DNA of 57,708 bases from Methanobrevibacter wolinii SH (GCF_000621965.1 NZ_JHWX01000018.1:1-57708), one strand, 5' to 3'. Shown: positions 44,765 to 54,322, numbered from the stretch's first letter. Notes: a model not told the origin generated them from the sequence alone. Numbers and translations are program-made.

Positions 44765-45454
44765 ATGTTAGATACAGAAGGTGTATATTTAGTAGTTCCT
44801 GCATATAATGAAGAAAAACATGTTGAAACAGTTCTACGTGATATTTCTAAATTAGGTTATCATATTATATTAGTAAATGATGGATCAAAAGATAATACTT
44901 TAGAAATTGCACGTAGTGTTCAAAAAGATTATCCTAATCAAATTTATATTGTATCTCATATTATAAATCGTGGATTAGGTGCTGCTCTTAAAACAGGTAT
45001 GACTGATGCATTAAAACATAATGCTAAATATATAATTACATTTGATGCTGATGGTCAACATGCATTTGAAGATATTCCAAAGGTTTTAAAACCATTACAA
45101 GATAAAAAAGTTGATGCAGTTATTGGCTCTCGTATATTTGAAGATATGCCTACTACAAAGCGTTTTGCAAATAATGTAATGAATATCCTTACCCATATTT
45201 TTTATGGTATTAAAGTTAAAGATTCACAATCTGGCCTTAGAGCATTTTCATCAGAAGCTGCTAAAAAAATTGATGTTGTTTCAGCAGGTTATGGTGTATC
45301 TTCAGAGTTTATTAAAGAAATTAAGAATAATCAGATAAGTTTTGATGAGGTTCCTATTACTACAATTTATACTGATGAAACACAACATAAGGGAACTAAT
45401 GCTATTGTTGGTATAAAAATTATGTTTAAGATGATTGGTGATTTATTTAGATGA
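44765..45454 (+). CDS. Glycosyltransferase family 2 (polyprenyl-phosphate sugar synthase-like)
   Basis: The 229-residue single GT-A domain protein has VVPAYNEEKHVETVL at 10-24, LVNDGSKDNTL near 38-48, TFDADGQHAFEDIPKVL with the metal-binding DxD near 95-111, IGSRIFEDMP and SQSGLRAFSSEAAKKID. It belongs to the DPM1-like group and is paralogous to the gene at 20054. It is followed after 149 bases by a DUF2304 membrane protein; GT2 and DUF2304 genes often occur together, and the pair probably makes and handles a polyprenyl-linked sugar. The 3' end of the gene is repeated downstream. ATG follows TTAGGTAAAA. Confidence 0.88.
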   Translation: MLDTEGVYLVVPAYNEEKHVETVLRDISKLGYHIILVNDGSKDNTLEIARSVQKDYPNQIYIVSHIINRGLGAALKTGMTDALKHNAKYIITFDADGQHAFEDIPKVLKPLQDKKVDAVIGSRIFEDMPTTKRFANNVMNILTHIFYGIKVKDSQSGLRAFSSEAAKKIDVVSAGYGVSSEFIKEIKNNQISFDEVPITTIYTDETQHKGTNAIVGIKIMFKMIGDLFR

Positions 45455-45560
45455 TTTGTCTTAATATGTGCTTATTTGGTGATTTATTTAGATGATTGGT
45501 TTGTCTTAATATGTGTGTTTATGTGGTGTTTTTAGATTATTTGTCTTAATATGTGGTGAT
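45434..45560. repeat. Three-copy repeat from the 3' end of the GT2 gene
   Basis: TTGGTGATTTATTTAGATGA then TTTGTCTTAATATGTG covers the GT2 stop codon (from 45435) and recurs from 45475 and, more degraded, from about 45521, where the last copy ends in TTTGTCTTAATATGTGGTG. All later copies are non-coding and separate the GT2 and DUF2304 genes. Confidence 0.85.
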
Positions 45561-45603
45561 TTATTAAATAATTATCTTAAATTGGATAAAACAGAGGATT
45601 ATT

Positions 45604-45957
45604 ATGGAAATATTATTATATCAAGATTTGGTTTTTATTATTGCTATTATTGCTGTTATATTATTAGCTTCTAGATATAAGAATAAAAAAGTTACTTTAT
45701 CTACTTTTGTAGTTAGTATTATTATTCTACTTATTATTGTAGCAATTGGTATATATCCTGATGCAACAACAAATATTGCAAGAATTATTGGTTTTAAAAG
45801 AGGTTTGGATTTAATATTTGTTATTTCAATTGCATTGTTAGGATATCTTTTAATTAAAATTAATCTTAAATTAGATAGTTTAAATCATGAGATTGATAAG
45901 GTTGTTAGAAAAATAGCAATCGATAATGAAGAAAATCAAAATAATAATGATGACTAA
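45604..45957 (+). CDS. DUF2304 membrane protein
   Basis: The 117-residue protein has three hydrophobic segments (about 8-23, 34-51 and 69-87), the DUF2304 middle motif IYPDATTNIARIIGFKRGLDL at 50-70, and a charged C-terminal coiled tail ending in Asn/Asp. Proteins of this family sit next to GT2 glycosyltransferases in many bacteria and archaea and may hold or assist the polyprenyl-linked sugar product; this is by association only. GAGGATT precedes the ATG. Confidence 0.85.
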   Translation: MEILLYQDLVFIIAIIAVILLASRYKNKKVTLSTFVVSIIILLIIVAIGIYPDATTNIARIIGFKRGLDLIFVISIALLGYLLIKINLKLDSLNHEIDKVVRKIAIDNEENQNNNDD

Positions 45958-46150
45958 TTTTTTTTAACTTTTTTTATTTTATTGTAACTATTTATTAATA
46001 TAAACTCTAAATATATATTATAATTTAATATATTTTTATTGTAAATAAAGAAATTAATTTTATAAATTAAATTTATATAATATAAAATATTATTATATTA
46101 AATGTTTCTTTAATTATTTATTTTTTAAATATCAATTTTTGTGTGATTAA

Positions 46151-46852
46151 ATGTTATATTTTAGAGGATGTACTGCAAGAGAAAGAGATTCTGATATTGA
46201 AGAATCTACAAGGTATATTTTAGATAAAGCTGGTGTTGATTATCATACTCTTGATAATGAGGAATGTTGTGGATCTGTACTTTTAAGAAGTGGTTTTGAA
46301 GAGGATGCTCTTGAATTAATGAAAAAAAATCTTGAAGATTTAAAAGATGAAGATTTAATTTTAACTTCTTGTGCAGGTTGTTATAAAACTTTATGTGAAG
46401 ATTATAAAAATCTTTTAAATGCTGATTTAAATGTAATTCATATATCTCAATTTATTAAAGAATTGATTGATGAAGGTAAAATTGAAGTAAATGATAATTT
46501 TTCTAATTTAAATGTAACTTATCATGATCCTTGTCATTTAGGTAGAGCTTTAAAAGTATTTGATGAACCAAGATATGTTATTAAAAAATATGCTAATCTT
46601 GTTGAAATGGAAAATAATCGTGAAAATTCATTATGCTGTGGGTCTGGTGGTGGTGTAAAATCAGCATTTCCAGAAATTTCAAATGATATTGCTAAAAATA
46701 GAATTCAACAAGCGAAAGATACAGATTCTAATGTTTTAATTAGTTCTTGTCCATTTTGTAAATTAAATCTTAATTCAAATTCTGATGATGACATGAAAGT
46801 TTTAGATTTATCTGAATTTGTTGCAAAGGCATTAAAACATGAAAATATTTAA
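46151..46852 (+). CDS. CCG-domain iron-sulfur oxidoreductase subunit (HdrB/LutA-like)
   Basis: The 233-residue protein has two Cys-rich CCG domains, each with the CxnCCGxnCxxC pattern: ECCGSVLLRSG with SCAGCYKTLC (about 38-80) and CCGSGGGVKSAF with SCPFCK (about 158-200). HDPCHLGR lies between. Such domains bind [4Fe-4S] clusters, including the non-cubane clusters of heterodisulfide reductase HdrB, and are found in LutA and glycolate oxidase subunits. The next gene, 32 bases on, encodes a LUD-ferredoxin protein, so the two form an enzyme of the lactate-utilisation type. The substrate in a methanogen is not known. GTGTGATTAA precedes the ATG. Confidence 0.87.
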   Translation: MLYFRGCTARERDSDIEESTRYILDKAGVDYHTLDNEECCGSVLLRSGFEEDALELMKKNLEDLKDEDLILTSCAGCYKTLCEDYKNLLNADLNVIHISQFIKELIDEGKIEVNDNFSNLNVTYHDPCHLGRALKVFDEPRYVIKKYANLVEMENNRENSLCCGSGGGVKSAFPEISNDIAKNRIQQAKDTDSNVLISSCPFCKLNLNSNSDDDMKVLDLSEFVAKALKHENI

Positions 46853-46884
46853 AATTTACTTAAACAACTTATAAGGTGGATAAT

Positions 46885-48087
46885 ATGGATGAACGAGAAA
46901 TTAAACAAATGAAAAATTCATTTAAAATGTTAAAATCTAGATCTGATGAAATAATTAATAATCCTAGAACAAAAAAACTTCAAAAAAGAGTTCAAGATAT
47001 TCGTAAAGAAGCTATTAAAAATAATGAAAAGCTTATTGATGAAGTTAAAGATAGTTTTAAAAGAAATGACATTGAATATTATTTTGCTGCTGATGGTGAT
47101 GAAGCAATAAATTTAATGCTAAAATTAATTAATGAATATGATTCTGAAAACAAATTAGTAATTAAATCTAAATCTAATACAATGGGAGAAATTGATGGAA
47201 GACATAAACTTGAAGATAATGGAGTTAAAGTTGTAGAAACTGATTTAGGAGATAGACTATTACAACTTAAGAAACATGATAATAGACCATCACATAATAC
47301 TGCTCCTGCAGCACATTTAAGTATTGATGAAATTACTGAAATTGTAAACAATGCTCTTGGTACTAATGTTCCACCAGTTCATCAAACTATTCTTGAAACT
47401 TGTCGTTCAAATGTATTAAAATATGTTAATGAGGCAAAAGTTGGTATTACTGGAGCTAATGCAATTGCAGCTGAAGATGGAGCATTTGCTATTGTTCATA
47501 ATGAGTATAATGTTGCATATGCTTCAAGTAGAAATCTCCATATTGTTCTTGCAGGTATTGATAAATTAGTTCCTACTATTGAAGATTGCGTTTCAATATG
47601 TAAACTTGAGGCAGTTTATGGAACTGGTACTCCAATATCCTCTTATATTAATATTATTGCAGGACCATCAAAAACAGCAGATATTGAGAAAAAACTTTTA
47701 AAACCAATGTATGGTGCAGAAAGAGTCGTTGTTATATTTTTAGACAATGGAAGAAGTAAATCTCGTGATGAATGTTTATGGTGTATTAATTGTGGTAATT
47801 GTGTAGTATCTTGTCCAGTTTATAATTCTGTAGGTAATGATTTTGGATTCAATTATTATCTTGGTGGACGAGGTATTGCAATGAGTAGATACCTTAATGA
47901 AAATGAGGTAAAGGATGATGATAAATTATATATGTGTACTTTATGTGGTATGTGTACCTTAAATTGTCCAGTTGCTACTCCAACTAATAAAATCATGGAA
48001 GATCTTAGATCTAAAACTGATTATCATATGAAACCACATAAACATATTAGGGATAATATTGAAAATAATGGTTCACCATATGATTAA
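46885..48087 (+). CDS. LUD-domain protein with ferredoxin-type iron-sulfur motifs (LutB-like)
   Basis: The 400-residue protein has a LUD domain over about residues 60-290 (KSNTMGEIDGRHKLEDNGVKVVETDLGDRL; GITGANAIAAEDGAFAIVHNE; GTGTPISSYINIIAGPSKTADIE) and, near the C-terminus, two ferredoxin motifs CLWCINCGNCVVSCPVYN and CTLCGMCTLNCPVATP. LutB/LldF proteins with this arrangement oxidise L-lactate with LutA and LutC; here only a CCG subunit is adjacent. The pair probably transfers electrons from an unidentified organic acid or related substrate. AAGGTGG at 46873-46879 sets the ATG at 46885; the GTG at 46876 is within that site. Confidence 0.87.
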   Translation: MDEREIKQMKNSFKMLKSRSDEIINNPRTKKLQKRVQDIRKEAIKNNEKLIDEVKDSFKRNDIEYYFAADGDEAINLMLKLINEYDSENKLVIKSKSNTMGEIDGRHKLEDNGVKVVETDLGDRLLQLKKHDNRPSHNTAPAAHLSIDEITEIVNNALGTNVPPVHQTILETCRSNVLKYVNEAKVGITGANAIAAEDGAFAIVHNEYNVAYASSRNLHIVLAGIDKLVPTIEDCVSICKLEAVYGTGTPISSYINIIAGPSKTADIEKKLLKPMYGAERVVVIFLDNGRSKSRDECLWCINCGNCVVSCPVYNSVGNDFGFNYYLGGRGIAMSRYLNENEVKDDDKLYMCTLCGMCTLNCPVATPTNKIMEDLRSKTDYHMKPHKHIRDNIENNGSPYD

Positions 48088-48848
48088 ATTTTTAAATTTA
48101 TCTATTTGACTTTGTTGAAATCCTTAGAATAAACTTTCTTAAAATAGATTTTTAAGATTTGGCTTTGTTGAAATCATTAGTATAAACTTTCTTAAAATAG
48201 ATTTTTAAGATTTAACTTTGTTGAAATTCTTAAAATTTTTAAAATAAACTTTCTTAAAAATTGATTTTCAAGTATTAACTAAGTTTAAAATTTTTATAAT
48301 AAATGGTTTTCAACAGATTAATATTTTAATTAATGAAATATTTTAAATATTTAATTAATATTTTATATTATTTTTTTATAAAATCAATTTTAAGCATTTT
48401 TTTTAAGTGTTTAATTGATTTTAATTTAATAATTTTATTTAATTTTTTAGTTTATATTTTAAATTTTAAATAAACTATTTATATTAAATAAAATATATTA
48501 TTAAGTCATGTATAAATTTATTATTTAAAATTAGTTTTACATATTATATTTTTTTAAATTAAATTATTTGTTTATAAATTTTTAAATATTAGATTATTTC
48601 TACATTTTATTAAATTAGTTTAAAATTTATTTATTTTTATATTACTAATACAAAAGATTTATATCTGTATATTAATATATTTTTAATTAATAAATGATAA
48701 TAAAAATATTTTATTAGTTTTTAATATTATATTAATTATTTAGTCGGTATTTAATGAGTGTATTATAAGTATATTTTTAATAAATAATTATTCTATTTTA
48801 AAATATTTTATAATCAATAGTAAATAATAATACTTGGAGGATAATATA
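48088..48848. other. Gene-free spacer, 761 bases, with repeats
   Basis: The first 180 bases are a three-copy direct repeat (listed separately). The rest is AT-rich without an open frame. CAACAGATTAATATTTT near 48312 resembles the arm of the inverted repeat at 24074. AAAGATTTATATCTG near 48653 is a fair TATA box for mfnB but about 190 bases before its start. Confidence 0.45.
48104..48270. repeat. Three-copy, 53-base repeat with CTTTGTTGAAAT
   Basis: CTTTGTTGAAAT begins at 48110, 48163 and 48216, and each copy continues through a form of AATAAACTTTCTTAAAAT AGATTTTTAAGATTT. A fourth related copy starts at 57593, nearly 10 kb away, so the unit is dispersed as well as tandem. Confidence 0.85.
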
Positions 48849-49565
48849 TTGCTTTTATTAATAAGTCCAATTAATCATGAAGAAGCTGTAGAAGCTATTG
48901 AAGGTGGAGCAGATATTGTAGATGTAAAAAATCCTAAAGAAGGTTCCCTTGGAGCAAATTTCCCTTGGGTTATTAAAGATATTAGGAGTATAACTCCTTC
49001 TGATAAATTAGTATCTGCAACTATTGGGGATGTTCCATATAAACCAGGTACTGTTTCTCTTGCTAGTTTAGGTGCACTTGTATCTGGTGCAGATTATATT
49101 AAAGTAGGTTTATATGGTACTCAAAATTATGAACAAGCTGTAGAAGTTATGAAAAATGTTGTAAAAACTGTTAAAGATGAATCTCCTGACACTATTGTTG
49201 TTGCAGCAGGTTATGCAGATGCTGATAGGGTTGGAGCAGTTTCACCTTGGGATATTCCTAAAGTAGCTCGTGATTCTGGTGCAGATTTAGCTATGTTAGA
49301 TACTGCAGTTAAAGATGGAAAAACTTTATTTGATTTCATGACTATGGAAGATCTTGAAAAATGGGTTGCTGAAGCTCAAGAATATGATTTAAAAACAGCT
49401 CTTGCAGGTTCAGTTAAAAAAGAACAATTAAAACCTTTAAATGACTTAAATTGTGATGTAGTTGGTATCCGTGGAGCAGCATGTGTTGATGGAGATAGAA
49501 ATACTGGTCACATTGATAGAACTGCAGTTAAAGGATTAAAAGATTTAGTTGATTCATTTAATTAA
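48849..49565 (+). CDS. mfnB: (5-formylfuran-3-yl)methyl phosphate synthase
   Basis: Early step of methanofuran synthesis: it condenses two molecules of glyceraldehyde 3-phosphate into the furan precursor. The 238-residue TIM barrel starts [20 protein letters not shown] and has [16 protein letters not shown] with the catalytic Lys near residue 27-30, [21 protein letters not shown] and [14 protein letters not shown], then ALAGSVK. The start is TTG at 48849, preceded by GGAGG at 48836-48840; family N-termini begin at exactly this point. Methanofuran carries the formyl group in methanogenesis. It is a single gene. Confidence 0.93.
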   Translation: MLLLISPINHEEAVEAIEGGADIVDVKNPKEGSLGANFPWVIKDIRSITPSDKLVSATIGDVPYKPGTVSLASLGALVSGADYIKVGLYGTQNYEQAVEVMKNVVKTVKDESPDTIVVAAGYADADRVGAVSPWDIPKVARDSGADLAMLDTAVKDGKTLFDFMTMEDLEKWVAEAQEYDLKTALAGSVKKEQLKPLNDLNCDVVGIRGAACVDGDRNTGHIDRTAVKGLKDLVDSFN

Positions 49566-49973
49566 ATTATTTTAATTTTTTATTTATTTTTAATATTTTT
49601 TGTTTTTATTTTATTAAATTTTATATTACTTTATTTTAAAACTTTATTTTATTATTGTTTTTTGTATTTTTTTCTTTCTTATATTTTAAAAAATATTCAT
49701 AATTTGATTTATTATATTTTATTTCTTATTTTAAGATATTAAATTAATTTATATTAATTTTTATTAAAAAAACAATAAGTTTATATTAAATAAAAGACAT
49801 ATCATTTATAATTATATTAAACATAATATTTTTTTATTATATATTTTTTATATCTTTATAAAAAGTTATTTTATTTAATATTCTAATGTATATAATTTAT
49901 TTAAGTATATTTTATTTTTAATAGCTTTTTATAAATCTTACAATTAAATTTATTATTTATTCGGTGAAAAATA
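49566..49973. other. Gene-free spacer before guaB
   Basis: T-rich first half, then AT-rich. AAGTTTATATTAAAT near 49780 and AATGTATATAATTTATTTAAG near 49885 are TATA-like; the second is about 90 bases before the start codon. I see no gene or RNA. Confidence 0.4.
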
Positions 49974-51455
49974 ATGTTTTCAGAAAAAATTCAAAATGCA
50001 AAAAGAGGATACACATATGACGACTTTCTTCTAATGCCTAATGCATCTCCTGTAGAGGCTAAACAAGTAGACACTAGTGTTAAATTAAGTGATAAAATAA
50101 AACTTAATATTCCTATTATGAGTGCAGCTATGGATAATGTAACTGAATCTGAACTTGCAATTGCTCTTGCACAAGAAGGTGGAATTGGTGTTATTCATAG
50201 AAACAAAACATTAGAACAAGAAGTTGAAGAAGTTAAAAAAGTAAAAATGGCTGAAGACATTACTATTCGTGATGTAGTTACTATTACTCCTGATTCAACA
50301 GTTCATGAAGTTCAAAAACTTATGGATGATCAATCAATTAGTGGACTTCCAGTTATGGATGGAGATACCATTATTGGTATTATTAGTCGTAGGGATGTAA
50401 ATCCATTAATGAAATCAGGTACTGATAGAAAAGTAAGTGAAGTCATGACTTCAGACGTTGTTACTATTGATGAAAATACTTCTGCTGAAGAAGCTTTAGA
50501 TATTGCATATGAAAATAAAGTTGAAAGGCTTCCTGTTTTAAGTGAGGGTAAACTTGTAGGTATTGTAACTATTCGTGATATTCTTAATCATAAAAAATAT
50601 CCTGATGCTGCAAGAGATAAAGATGGAAACTTATTAGTAGCTGCTGCTGCAGGACCATTTGATCTTGAAAGAGCTATGGCTTTAGATGAAGCAGGTGCAG
50701 ATATTGTTTCTATTGATTGTGCTCATGCTCATAATTTAAATGTAGTTAAATTTGTTAAAACTATGAAAGAAAATATAGATGCAGAATTATGTGTAGGTAA
50801 TATTGCTACTGCTGAAGCTGCTGAAGATTTAATTTCACAAGGTGCAGATGCACTTAAAGTAGGTATTGGTCCTGGTTCTATTTGTACTACTAGGATTGTA
50901 GCTGGAGTAGGTGTACCTCAACTTACTGCTGTTTCAGATGTTGCTGATGTTGCTAAAGATTATGGAATTCCTGTTATTGCTGATGGTGGATTAAGATATT
51001 CTGGTGATATTGCTAAAGCTATTGGTGCAGGTGCAGATTGTGTAATGCTTGGTAAATTACTTGCAGGAACTTATGAATCTCCTGGAGAACTCACTGTAAT
51101 GAATGGTAAAAAATACAAATCTTACCGTGGAATGGGTTCAATGGGTGCTATGACTGGCGGTTTCGGTGGAGGAGCTGACAGGTATTTCCAAGAAGTTAAA
51201 GGAAATATGAAACACACAAAATTAGTTCCTGAAGGAGTCGAAGGTGTAGTTCCTTATAAAGGTACTGTATCTGATGTTATTTTCCAATTAGTTGGTGGTT
51301 TAAAAGCATCTATGGGTTATTGTGGTGCTAAAGATATTCCTACTATGAAAAAAGTTGCAAGATTTGTAAGAATTACTCAAAGTGGTATTAAAGAATCACA
51401 TCCACATGACCTTATAATTACTAATGAAAGTCCTAATTATCCAAATCTTGAATAA
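49974..51455 (+). CDS. guaB: Inosine-5'-monophosphate dehydrogenase
   Basis: Oxidises IMP to XMP with NAD, the control step of guanine nucleotide synthesis. The 493-residue protein has a TIM barrel interrupted at about 95-215 by two CBS domains ([31 protein letters not shown]). The catalytic loop is [15 protein letters not shown], with Cys of SICTT as nucleophile, followed by [15 protein letters not shown], then [10 protein letters not shown] and the flap with [10 protein letters not shown] containing the Arg/Tyr region. Length is standard. GGTGAAAAATA precedes the ATG. It complements purF and the AzgA permease in this window. Confidence 0.96.
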   Translation: MFSEKIQNAKRGYTYDDFLLMPNASPVEAKQVDTSVKLSDKIKLNIPIMSAAMDNVTESELAIALAQEGGIGVIHRNKTLEQEVEEVKKVKMAEDITIRDVVTITPDSTVHEVQKLMDDQSISGLPVMDGDTIIGIISRRDVNPLMKSGTDRKVSEVMTSDVVTIDENTSAEEALDIAYENKVERLPVLSEGKLVGIVTIRDILNHKKYPDAARDKDGNLLVAAAAGPFDLERAMALDEAGADIVSIDCAHAHNLNVVKFVKTMKENIDAELCVGNIATAEAAEDLISQGADALKVGIGPGSICTTRIVAGVGVPQLTAVSDVADVAKDYGIPVIADGGLRYSGDIAKAIGAGADCVMLGKLLAGTYESPGELTVMNGKKYKSYRGMGSMGAMTGGFGGGADRYFQEVKGNMKHTKLVPEGVEGVVPYKGTVSDVIFQLVGGLKASMGYCGAKDIPTMKKVARFVRITQSGIKESHPHDLIITNESPNYPNLE

Positions 51456-51823
51456 TTTACTTTCCTTACTTTTTTTATATTATTTCTATTTTAACTTTTT
51501 ATTTTTGTAGTTTTTATTAGTTTTTTTCTTTATTTTTATTTTTAAGATTTTTTAAGGTTTTTTTAAGATTATTTTTCTTGTTTTTAGTGTCTTTTTATTT
51601 TTAAGGCTTTTTTAAGTATTTTTTTTATTTTGGTTTATTTTTGTTAGTTTTTTTTATTGGTTTTTTGTTTTTAAGGTCTTCTTTTTTGTTTTTAAGATTA
51701 TTTTTAGTTTTTTCAAATATTAATTTAAAAATATTTAATAAACTTTTTTAAATAATTTTTTTATAATAATTAATATATTTAATTAAACAAATAGTATAGT
51801 AATTATTTAAAATGGGTATTAAA
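51456..51823. other. Very T-rich spacer before the mobA-like gene
   Basis: A stretch of about 260 T-rich bases with recurring TTTTTAAGRTTTTTTTAA words, then a short AT-rich promoter zone. No open frame, RNA or true tandem period can be seen. Confidence 0.4.
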
Positions 51824-52459
51824 ATGAAGTCTTGTATATTATTATGTGGTGGAAGAAGTAAAAGAATGGGTAAAGATAAAGGATCTATGAGGATTCATAA
51901 AAAACCAATGATAATACATATACTTGAATCATTAAATAATGAAATTGATGAACTTATAATTGTTTTAAATAGTGAAAAACGTATTAAACAGTATAAGCGA
52001 TTAATTAGACAGAAAGATTATAATTATAAAATATATTTTACAATTGATGAAATACCTGATAAAGGACCACTTGTAGGTATTATGACTGGATTAAAACATA
52101 TTCACTCAGATTATGCTCTTGTACTTCCTTGTGATTCACCATATATTGAAACTGACTTTGTATATACTATGTTTGATACTCTTGAAATTTTAACTGAAAC
52201 AAAGGATGAAGAAATTAATGCTGTTGTTCCATATCATTTAGGACCAATAGATGCAGAAACAATTAAAAAAGCAGAACCATTACATTCTATATATAATAAA
52301 AATTTTATTCCAATAATAGAAGAGTATATAAAAAGAGATATTTTAAGAGTAAGGGTAATAATGAGGAATCATAAATGTTATTATATTCCTATTGATAATC
52401 ATTTAATTAATGAAATTAACTTTAGAAATTATAATAGACCTACAGATATTGATGATTAA
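51824..52459 (+). CDS. MobA-like nucleotidyltransferase (molybdenum cofactor guanylyltransferase family)
   Basis: The 211-residue protein has the MobA pattern: LLCGGRSKRMGKDKGSMRI (about 7-25) for nucleotide binding and catalysis, ILESLNNEIDELIIVLNS, DEIPDKGPLVGIMTGLKHI, and ALVLPCDSPYIETDF with the metal-binding Asp. MobA adds GMP to molybdopterin; similar enzymes act on other phosphates. From memory, Methanosphaera stadtmanae lacks molybdopterin synthesis genes, so either the strain differs or the enzyme has another substrate. ATG 51824 is preceded by TGGGTATTAAA; an ATG at 51812 overlaps that site. It stands alone. Confidence 0.8.
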   Translation: MKSCILLCGGRSKRMGKDKGSMRIHKKPMIIHILESLNNEIDELIIVLNSEKRIKQYKRLIRQKDYNYKIYFTIDEIPDKGPLVGIMTGLKHIHSDYALVLPCDSPYIETDFVYTMFDTLEILTETKDEEINAVVPYHLGPIDAETIKKAEPLHSIYNKNFIPIIEEYIKRDILRVRVIMRNHKCYYIPIDNHLINEINFRNYNRPTDIDD

Positions 52460-52785
52460 TATTTAATTATTAATTTTTAAATTTACTATAAAAATTGTTT
52501 TTAATTATTAATTTAAATTTTTTAAGTTTAACATATCTTAATTTGAGAATTTATTATTAAAAATTTTATAATGAAAAAATAGAATTATACTAAGTTTAAT
52601 CATGAAAAATTAAAAATCAAAACTTAAAATTTTAATAAAAAAGATATAAATCTATAAATTTTAATTTTAAAAACTTAAAACAATTTAAAAAGAATTTAAG
52701 ACTTGAAAATTTAATGAAAGAATAAAAATATTTTTAAAGTAAAAAATATATAGTATATTATAGTAAATGTATTGGAGTTAAAACT
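52460..52785. other. Gene-free spacer with an A-rich + strand
   Basis: Unlike other spacers, which are T-rich on the + strand, 52540-52735 is A-rich (AAAAATTAAAAATCAAAACT and similar). TATATAGTATATTATAG at 52747 may be the promoter of the next gene, only 25 to 40 bases before its start. No open frame on either strand looks real here; the frame on the minus strand across 52711-52902 mirrors the small gene on the + strand. Confidence 0.45.
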
Positions 52786-52965
52786 ATGAAATGTAATAGT
52801 TGTATTTTTAGAAAAATTATAAAAAATGGTAATAAAACACAACAAATTTGTGGATATACTGGAATTCAAATTGATCCTGTTTATTCTTGTGAAAACTGGC
52901 AATTAAAACCACGTCATAAATCTAGATTACAAAAAAACACAAGAAAAACTTTCAGAGACTATTAA
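52786..52965 (+). CDS. Small Cys-containing basic protein of unknown function
   Basis: A 59-residue protein beginning MKCNSCIFRKIIKNGNK, with Cys at 3, 6, 22 and 35 (CNSC, QICGY, YSCENW) and a strongly basic C-terminus (KPRHKSRLQKNTRKTFRDY). Four Cys could bind one zinc ion or an iron-sulfur cluster, and the basic tail could bind nucleic acid. GGAG at 52774-52777, eight bases before the ATG, and a TATA-like box further up support a real gene. It is 102 bases before ubiX on the same strand. I do not recognise the family. Confidence 0.72.
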   Translation: MKCNSCIFRKIIKNGNKTQQICGYTGIQIDPVYSCENWQLKPRHKSRLQKNTRKTFRDY

Positions 52966-53067
52966 ATAAGTAATTTTTAAATTACTTATATATTTTTTTA
53001 AACTTTTTTTAACTAAAAATTTATAAATTTTTAATAATATTTTTTTTATCATATTGGAGATATTATA

Positions 53068-53616
53068 ATGATAGTTATTGCTATAACAGGTGCAAGTGGT
53101 GTTACTTTAGGATATCGATTATTATGTGTTTTAAAAAATTTAAATATTGAAACAGGTTTATTAATTAGTGATGCTGCTAAAACAATAATTGATTATGAAT
53201 TAAACGAGCCTGTAGAAAATATTATTAAATTAGCAGATAATTATTATGAAACTGATGATCTTACTGCTAGTATAAATAGTGGTTCATTTAAATTTGATTC
53301 ATTAGTTATTATACCATGTTCTATGAAAACTTTATCTGCAATTGCAAATGGATATGCAGGAAACACAATTACTAGAGCTGCAGATGTTGCATTTAAAGAA
53401 AGACGTAAAGTTATTATAGTTCCTCGTGAAACACCACTTAGAACAGTTCATTTAGAAAACATGACTAAATTATCAAAAGAAGGTGCAATTATATTACCTC
53501 CAAATCCAGGATTTTACTCTAATCCTAAAACTGCAGATGATATTATAAATTTTATAGTTGGTAAGGTTTTAGATTCCCTTGGAATTGATAATAATTTATA
53601 TAAAAGATGGGAATAA
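53068..53616 (+). CDS. ubiX: Flavin prenyltransferase UbiX
   Basis: Attaches a dimethylallyl group to FMN to make the prenylated flavin used by UbiD-type decarboxylases. The 182-residue protein has the flavodoxin-like start IVIAITGASGVTLGYRLL with the conserved Ser in GASG, the middle VIIPCSMKTLSAIANGYAGNTITRAADVAFKERRKVIIVPRETPLRTVHLENM (key CSMKT, NTITRAADV and RETPL), and PPNPGFYSNPKT. In methanogens the partner decarboxylase acts on aromatic or isoprenoid-chorismate compounds; none is in the window. GGAGATATT precedes the ATG; cbiT follows after 48 bases on the same strand. Confidence 0.94.
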   Translation: MIVIAITGASGVTLGYRLLCVLKNLNIETGLLISDAAKTIIDYELNEPVENIIKLADNYYETDDLTASINSGSFKFDSLVIIPCSMKTLSAIANGYAGNTITRAADVAFKERRKVIIVPRETPLRTVHLENMTKLSKEGAIILPPNPGFYSNPKTADDIINFIVGKVLDSLGIDNNLYKRWE

Positions 53617-53664
53617 ATTTATAATATTTAATAAGATTCAATTGTAATTAAGAAGGGAAAGATA

Positions 53665-54231
53665 ATGTTTGAAGATTCAGATTTTATTAAAAACTGTGAA
53701 GTTCCAGGTCCAACAAAAGAAGTAATAAGAGCATTACTTGTTTATGAAGCAGATATTAAAAAAAGTGATGTAGTTGTTGATATTGGTTGTGGAACTGGTG
53801 GATTAACTGTTGAATTTGCATCAAGAGCAAAACAAGTTTATTCAATTGATAAAAATCCTAATGCAATAGAAGTTACAAAAGCAAATTTAAATAAATTATT
53901 AAAAACTGAAGAAAATGTAAGTTTAATTAATGATGATGCAGTAAATGCTCTTGAGAATATTGATAATATAGATATTGCAATAATTGGAGGAAGTGGAAAA
54001 GAACTTTATCCAATACTAGATTTAGTTGATGAAAAATTAAATTCAAAAGGAAGAATATTTATTACTGCAATACTTTTAGATACTAAAGTTGAAGCAATTG
54101 ATAAATTAAAAGAATTAGGTTATAATCCAAAAATTATGGAAATTAATGTTTCTAAAGGAAGAGTTTTAGATCGTGGAACTCTTATGAAAGCTGAAAATCC
54201 AATAAGCATTATCTCAGCACATAAACATTAA
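53665..54231 (+). CDS. cbiT: Cobalt-precorrin-6B C15-methyltransferase/decarboxylase CbiT
   Basis: Corrin-ring synthesis enzyme that removes the C12 acetate carboxyl group and methylates C15 using SAM. The 188-residue protein has MFEDSDFIKNCEVPGPTKEVIRALLV, the CbiT entry, then the SAM motif VVDIGCGTGGLTVEFA near 38-53, SIDKNPNAIEV, and IAIIGGSGKELYPILD. Length suits the stand-alone archaeal CbiT rather than the fused bacterial CobL. It is far from the cbiMNQO/cbiZ block but in the same pathway. GAAGGGAAAG precedes the ATG, and a two-way terminator follows. Confidence 0.93.
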   Translation: MFEDSDFIKNCEVPGPTKEVIRALLVYEADIKKSDVVVDIGCGTGGLTVEFASRAKQVYSIDKNPNAIEVTKANLNKLLKTEENVSLINDDAVNALENIDNIDIAIIGGSGKELYPILDLVDEKLNSKGRIFITAILLDTKVEAIDKLKELGYNPKIMEINVSKGRVLDRGTLMKAENPISIISAHKH

Positions 54232-54303
54232 TTATTTAAAATTATATTTTTTAATTTTTTAAAAACTATTTTTTTTAATTAAGTAAATTATATTTTAAAC
54301 TTA

Positions 54304-54322
54304 AATGTCTTTAATAGACATT
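54304..54322. terminator. Two-way terminator between cbiT and the HD-domain gene
   Basis: AATGTCT (54304-54310) pairs with AGACATT (54316-54322) around TTAAT, between two convergent genes, with AT-rich sequence on both sides. Confidence 0.55.

Noticed and set aside
48104-48270. Three direct repeats taken at first for a CRISPR array
   Set aside because: The copies adjoin without unique spacers, the whole 53-base unit is conserved, and no cas genes are near.
52711-52902. Minus-strand frame of 63 codons
   Set aside because: Its translation is low-complexity, while the + strand frame at 52786-52965 has ordered Cys residues and a ribosome binding site.
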